This document shows positions 61,443-64,000 of a DNA stretch of 64,000 nt, one piece after another. The translations under genes and the position numbers were made by a program. The first letter of the stretch is position 1; each line of letters opens with the position of its first letter. Under the pieces are notes generated by a model. That model worked only from the letters and a program-made list of their open reading frames with translations, searched no databases and had not been told where the DNA came from. Origin of the DNA: Ignelater luminosus (taxonomy: Eukaryota > Arthropoda > Insecta > Coleoptera > Elateridae); the NCBI GenBank assembly GCA_011009095.1, contig VTPC01000410.1, positions 42,871 to 106,870 on the forward strand, written 5' to 3'.

Positions 61443-61672
61443 ACGTCAATACTATGACATCGCAAAGGAGTACTCAGGTTACATCGCCAGCGCGTAATTT
61501 CAATCACATCAGGTAGATATCACGTATAAAGTGTAGTTGGGACGTCAAGACTACGACATCGCAAAGGATTACTCAAACTACGTCGGCAGCGCGTAATTTC
61601 GAATACATCAGGTAGACGACAATGCTATGACATTGCAAAGGCGTAATTGCAATCACATCTGGTAGATGTAGG
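61443..61672. repeat. Three-unit imperfect tandem repeat
   Basis: Units begin near 61443, 61542 and 61615. Each has ACGTCAA-ACTA-GACATCGCAAAGG, then GCGTAATTTC, then AATACATCAGGTAGA or close variants. The second and third units are progressively shortened (steps of 99 and 73 bases). It is G+C-richer than its surroundings. No coding content. Confidence 0.6.
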
Positions 61673-63059
61673 GTATACGCTGTATTTGTTACATACTTCT
61701 GCATATACTTAAATGATAAATGTTAATGACCTAACAATAATGCTTGTTTTACATATGCTTGATTTATAGAAGATCTTAACTATTTAGAACACTGATCGCC
61801 CAACTGACGTTACGTTTTCAAATCTTTATGCGCTAATTCTTGGTAAATAATCTTCTTATACATGTCTCAAATAATTATATTGTTATATTCTACATTCAAT
61901 TTTTTCATAATGACTTTTCTTCAAAAGTTATAATTTCATAAGAAAATTGTACTGACATCCGTCAAAATTTATTGTAGAATATAATCTCAGACATGACTAA
62001 AATTCCACAGCAACCGCGATCCAGACTTTTTCAAGTTCTTTTTCTCAGGAATGCTCACTTACAAAAATACTAATCTTAAGTCATTTTTAATTTTTGCAGT
62101 TAAATCTCTTATGCTTTTCCTACATGTTTAAGGCATAAAATAATATAGATGATATTAAAATAGTGTTGAATTCTAACATAAATTAAGTCTTAAAATATAA
62201 AGTGATAAACAAAATTAACATTGTAACGTAACCTCGCGTTACAGCTACTTATATTTAAAGACCTTCTTATGGTCTGCCCAACTAACTACAGTTGGGGCCT
62301 TGGATCGTGGGCAAATGAGAGGGACAGGTCAAATAACTAGACAACACAATAAATTTTATGCAGTTCTATTGATGTCAATTCAAAAAAATATCTACATAGA
62401 TATATCATATATTATGTCACCAAGAAAATCATCAAAATATATCATAAAATTATTTAGTATATAATCTACAATTAGGATCTTGAAATAAATATTACATGAT
62501 GGCAAATCCAAGCCTAAATAAAAAATTAGCAAATGAATGGGCGCCAATTATTAAGATAATTTAATACTATTAAGAAAAATTAAAAAAAAGCTACTGTAAC
62601 TTTATGAAAAAATTATAGCTTAATAAAATTTGAAATACAATTTAATATAATTAAATTGTGTAAGCAATCAATGAAATTTTAAATTCTCAAAACATTAAAC
62701 AAGTCAGTTGAAATTACAATAAAATATGTGCGACAGGAACACAATATCAGAACAAAAAAATTTAATAAACTTACTTGAAATGAAGATTTCGCTGAGATAG
62801 CGCTATATCAGACCGGAAAACAATTGTTTTTTCATAACCTGAAACGGAATTCAAAACACACAAAACTGTTCTTATATTTGTGACCTATTTTTTTCGCATA
62901 ATCTTTTCATGAAAGGAAGTTTTCAAAACTTTAAAATTAACTCGAAACTTTTCAGAGCGCTGAAATAAATCGTAAAGCAAAAAGATTAAATACCATAATT
63001 AAAGTGAAACAGTCTAACAACACAAATGAAAAAACATTGTTTACAAGTAATTCACTAAA
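61673..63059. other. A+T-rich sequence without a recognised gene
   Basis: A small stem CCAACTaactacAGTTGG lies near 62280-62297. Nothing else is supported. Confidence 0.4.
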
Positions 63060-64000
63060 CTACAGGTGACTCATTTCTAATGTCTAAATGGTCCTGAAGG
63101 GAAAAATACAGGTGAACAAGGTTTGTTCAGGCGATCCACGGTTCGAGAAAACTCCCAAGAGCGCTGACACCTCCAGCAAGCTGATCTTCTAAAAGAAGCT
63201 ACCGGTTTACTCCAAGGGATAACGACTCTCCCCAAAAAAAAAACAGAGGGCACTGCAGGCTCCCTCCCGCCAAAAAAGCTATGGAGGACACGCAAACAGT
63301 AAGAAGAGAGAAAAAATGTGACAGATCAACATACCTTCAGTGTATTTGAAGCTTCTTAATAAAATCCACGAAAGTGAAAAGGTCCAAAGTTAATCTAAAA
63401 AGGTCCACACACCCGCAAAAAAAACTAATCACTTCTCCACAAAATAGGGAAAATAAAATAAATGGTCAGAACCGTACAATGGACACTGAACGGCACGTCA
63501 GTCTCCCACAAGGCGAGTTCTTAAAACTGACCAGCAGATGCACAATCTCCAACCAATGAACATTCAAAATTTCAGTCAAAAGACTCCAAAGGAATAGAAA
63601 CACTAATAAGGCATGTCGGAAATTGGTTTAAAACCTAATAAACAAATAGGGAATTTAGAGAGAAGACTACTGTATCAAAATCTCAGAAAACTTCTCCCGA
63701 AAATAGCCCTAAATTAACCAAAACTGCAACAATCAATCCTGAATCTAATAGTTACTCAACAGCTGATGGAGCGATAAAAGATAATCTTGGTTAAATAGCT
63801 GAAAGCAAATAAATGTCATACAGAACTATTAAATGAAAGAAATCATACAAAGAAACAGAAATTAACTCTACAAAAGCAAACCAAGTTGCTTAAAATACAT
63901 CTGGCAACTAGAGATAACTATAGATAACGAAATAAGGTCAATCCTGATCATCCCAGAGTAATTAGAGCGAAATAATTCATATTTAATACAAAGAAAATTC
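63060..64000 (+). other. A-rich, possibly LINE-derived sequence running off the window
   Basis: A G+C-richer patch (63100-63300) with an A run is followed by strongly A-rich plus-strand sequence with short Lys/Asn/Gln-rich frames, such as 63374-63559. That composition resembles the leader and first ORF of A-rich LINEs like the one at 5.9-8.4 kb, but I see no diagnostic motif. Confidence 0.2.

Overview
The window looks like a nuclear, A+T-rich arthropod genome, most likely an insect and possibly a beetle. Coding segments are split by canonical GT-AG introns. The only clear host enzyme is a short-chain dehydrogenase of the DHRS11/farnesol-dehydrogenase-like type common in insects. The transposon set (mariner, PIF/Harbinger, hAT, Ty3/gypsy, Ty1/copia, BEL/Pao, several LINE clades) is also typical of insects. 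I see no bacterial operons, CRISPR arrays or rRNA genes. Taxon is inferred from family knowledge, not from a search.

Host genes. Two loci look intact. (1) 4515-4932 (+) is a two-exon gene for a 117-residue, probably secreted protein of unknown family, with an AATAAA signal after it. (2) 24026-34089 (-) is a four-exon short-chain dehydrogenase/reductase of 260 residues. It has a TATA box just upstream, an AATAAA just downstream and a first intron of about 9.1 kb. Its catalytic tyrosine position reads serine, so it may be a pseudo-enzyme or a degrading copy.

Layout. 1-265: LINE fragment. 746-1440: weak unidentified coding trace. 1.56-3.27 kb: Ty1/copia remnant. 4.5-4.9 kb: small secreted gene. 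5.9-8.4 kb: decayed two-ORF LINE. 10.1-10.5 kb: LINE RT fragment. 11.6-14.9 kb: Ty3/gypsy-like remnant with a whole mariner (13408-14666) inside it. 16.6-19.65 kb: second Ty3/gypsy element with an LTR-like end, and a DUF4817-type transposon fragment at 19.9-20.3 kb. 24.0-34.1 kb: SDR gene, whose large intron carries a copia remnant, a decayed ~115-bp tandem array and two LINE remnants. 35.7-43.6 kb: PIF/Harbinger element with both genes, containing a TIR element that itself contains an R1-like LINE (three nested layers with target duplications). 45.8-48.2 and 48.85-52.06 kb: two related hAT elements encoding CGGBP1-like/hAT proteins, the second with full TIRs and 8-bp duplications. 53.0-53.5 kb: BEL/Pao remnant. 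53.9-57.3 kb: LINE with EN, RT and RNase H traces. 57.3-64 kb: mostly featureless, with a short tandem repeat at 61.4 kb and an A-rich, possibly LINE-derived edge.

How it fits together. Most of the sequence is a sediment of mobile elements, nearly all inactivated by stops, frameshifts or deletions. The nesting gives relative ages: Harbinger before the TIR element before the R1-like LINE; gypsy before mariner; hAT copy 1 before its 1-kb MITE. I found no convincing new multi-gene system. The points most worth following are the SDR with a replaced catalytic Tyr, the orphan secreted gene, the hAT pair with different intron content and a subterminal TGCCTA array, and a hammerhead-ribozyme-like motif at about 16.5 kb.
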